From NCBI GenBank assembly GCA_900757025.1, contig CAAEMG010000066.1, positions 1 to 32,312 of the forward strand: DNA of 32,312 nucleotides, read 5' to 3'. The first letter of the stretch is position 1; each line of letters starts with the position of its first letter. A program made the position numbers and the translations under genes. The DNA is from Clostridia bacterium. Its GTDB lineage: Bacteria; Bacillota; Clostridia; Lachnospirales; Anaerotignaceae. The notes beneath the pieces are model-generated. The model saw only the letters and a program-made list of their open reading frames with translations. It was not told where the DNA came from and did no database searches. Of the stretch, positions 32,143 through 32,312 are shown one piece after another.

Positions 32143-32312
32143 TTCTTAACTGAACAGTATTTTCAATGCATAACCGCATATGATATACTGTTTTCATCAT
32201 AAAAAACCTTATCTAGGAACCGTAATAATTCTATTCAAATTTTCTTCCTGATTCACTTTACTCTGCATGTACGGTCACCTCACTTTCCTTTTTTTTAGGC
32301 ATAAACCAATAA

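Overview
The window looks like chromosome from an AT-rich anaerobic Firmicute, probably Clostridia and possibly Lachnospirales. Supporting signs are strong AGGAGG-type ribosome binding sites, sigma-A style TTGACA/TATAAT promoters, U-tailed intrinsic terminators, a ZTP riboswitch before purH, a BirA-controlled bioY and a single-copy F-type ATP synthase operon. No rRNA, CRISPR array or intact mobile element is visible.

Layout. 1-2.1 kb (minus): N-terminal part of a sodium:solute symporter cut by the window edge, an AI-2E family membrane protein and a 49-residue protein. 2.2-5.4 kb (minus): purH behind a ZTP riboswitch/terminator, and a purine permease. 5.5-5.8 kb (minus): tRNA-Asp and tRNA-Val. 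5.8-13.8 kb is a likely catabolic island. A GntR regulator is divergent from a five-gene operon of mostly unrecognised proteins, one with a MoaB/MogA-like fold. That operon converges on a second one encoding a beta-keto acid cleavage enzyme (BKACE) and a complete TRAP transporter (dctPQM). The BKACE frame breaks at an A7 run that is also a perfect in-frame -1 slippery heptamer. 14.0-21.4 kb (minus): atpBEFHAGDC followed by a DUF1275 membrane protein, with a roughly 270-bp MITE-like element between atpG and atpD. 21.4-27.1 kb (plus): a LysR regulator, then a VWA/DUF2201 protein, a MoxR-like AAA+ ATPase and a cytoplasmic BspA-like leucine-rich-repeat protein. 27.2-31.2 kb: bioY and a DUF1284 gene under a BirA box, a nitroreductase, and a LysR regulator divergent from a neurotransmitter:sodium symporter family transporter. 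31.3-32.3 kb: gene-poor, with two strong terminators, a decayed XRE-type DNA-binding fragment and two doubtful small ORFs.

How the parts fit. The TRAP carrier would import an organic anion and the BKACE would cleave a beta-keto acid with acetyl-CoA. The unknown five-gene operon, controlled by the adjacent GntR protein through a 22-bp palindrome, may supply the other steps. The link between the two operons is inferred from position only. The VWA-MoxR-LRR genes look like a chaperone/remodelling module with an unusual partner.

Dispersed intergenic repeats occur near 1.86, 9.76-10.0, 16.6-16.9, 23.8-24.0 and 28.83 kb. They share blocks with one another and form a modular, hairpin-rich, non-coding repeat family. 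All gene calls come from reading the sequence and remembered family knowledge; no database search was possible.
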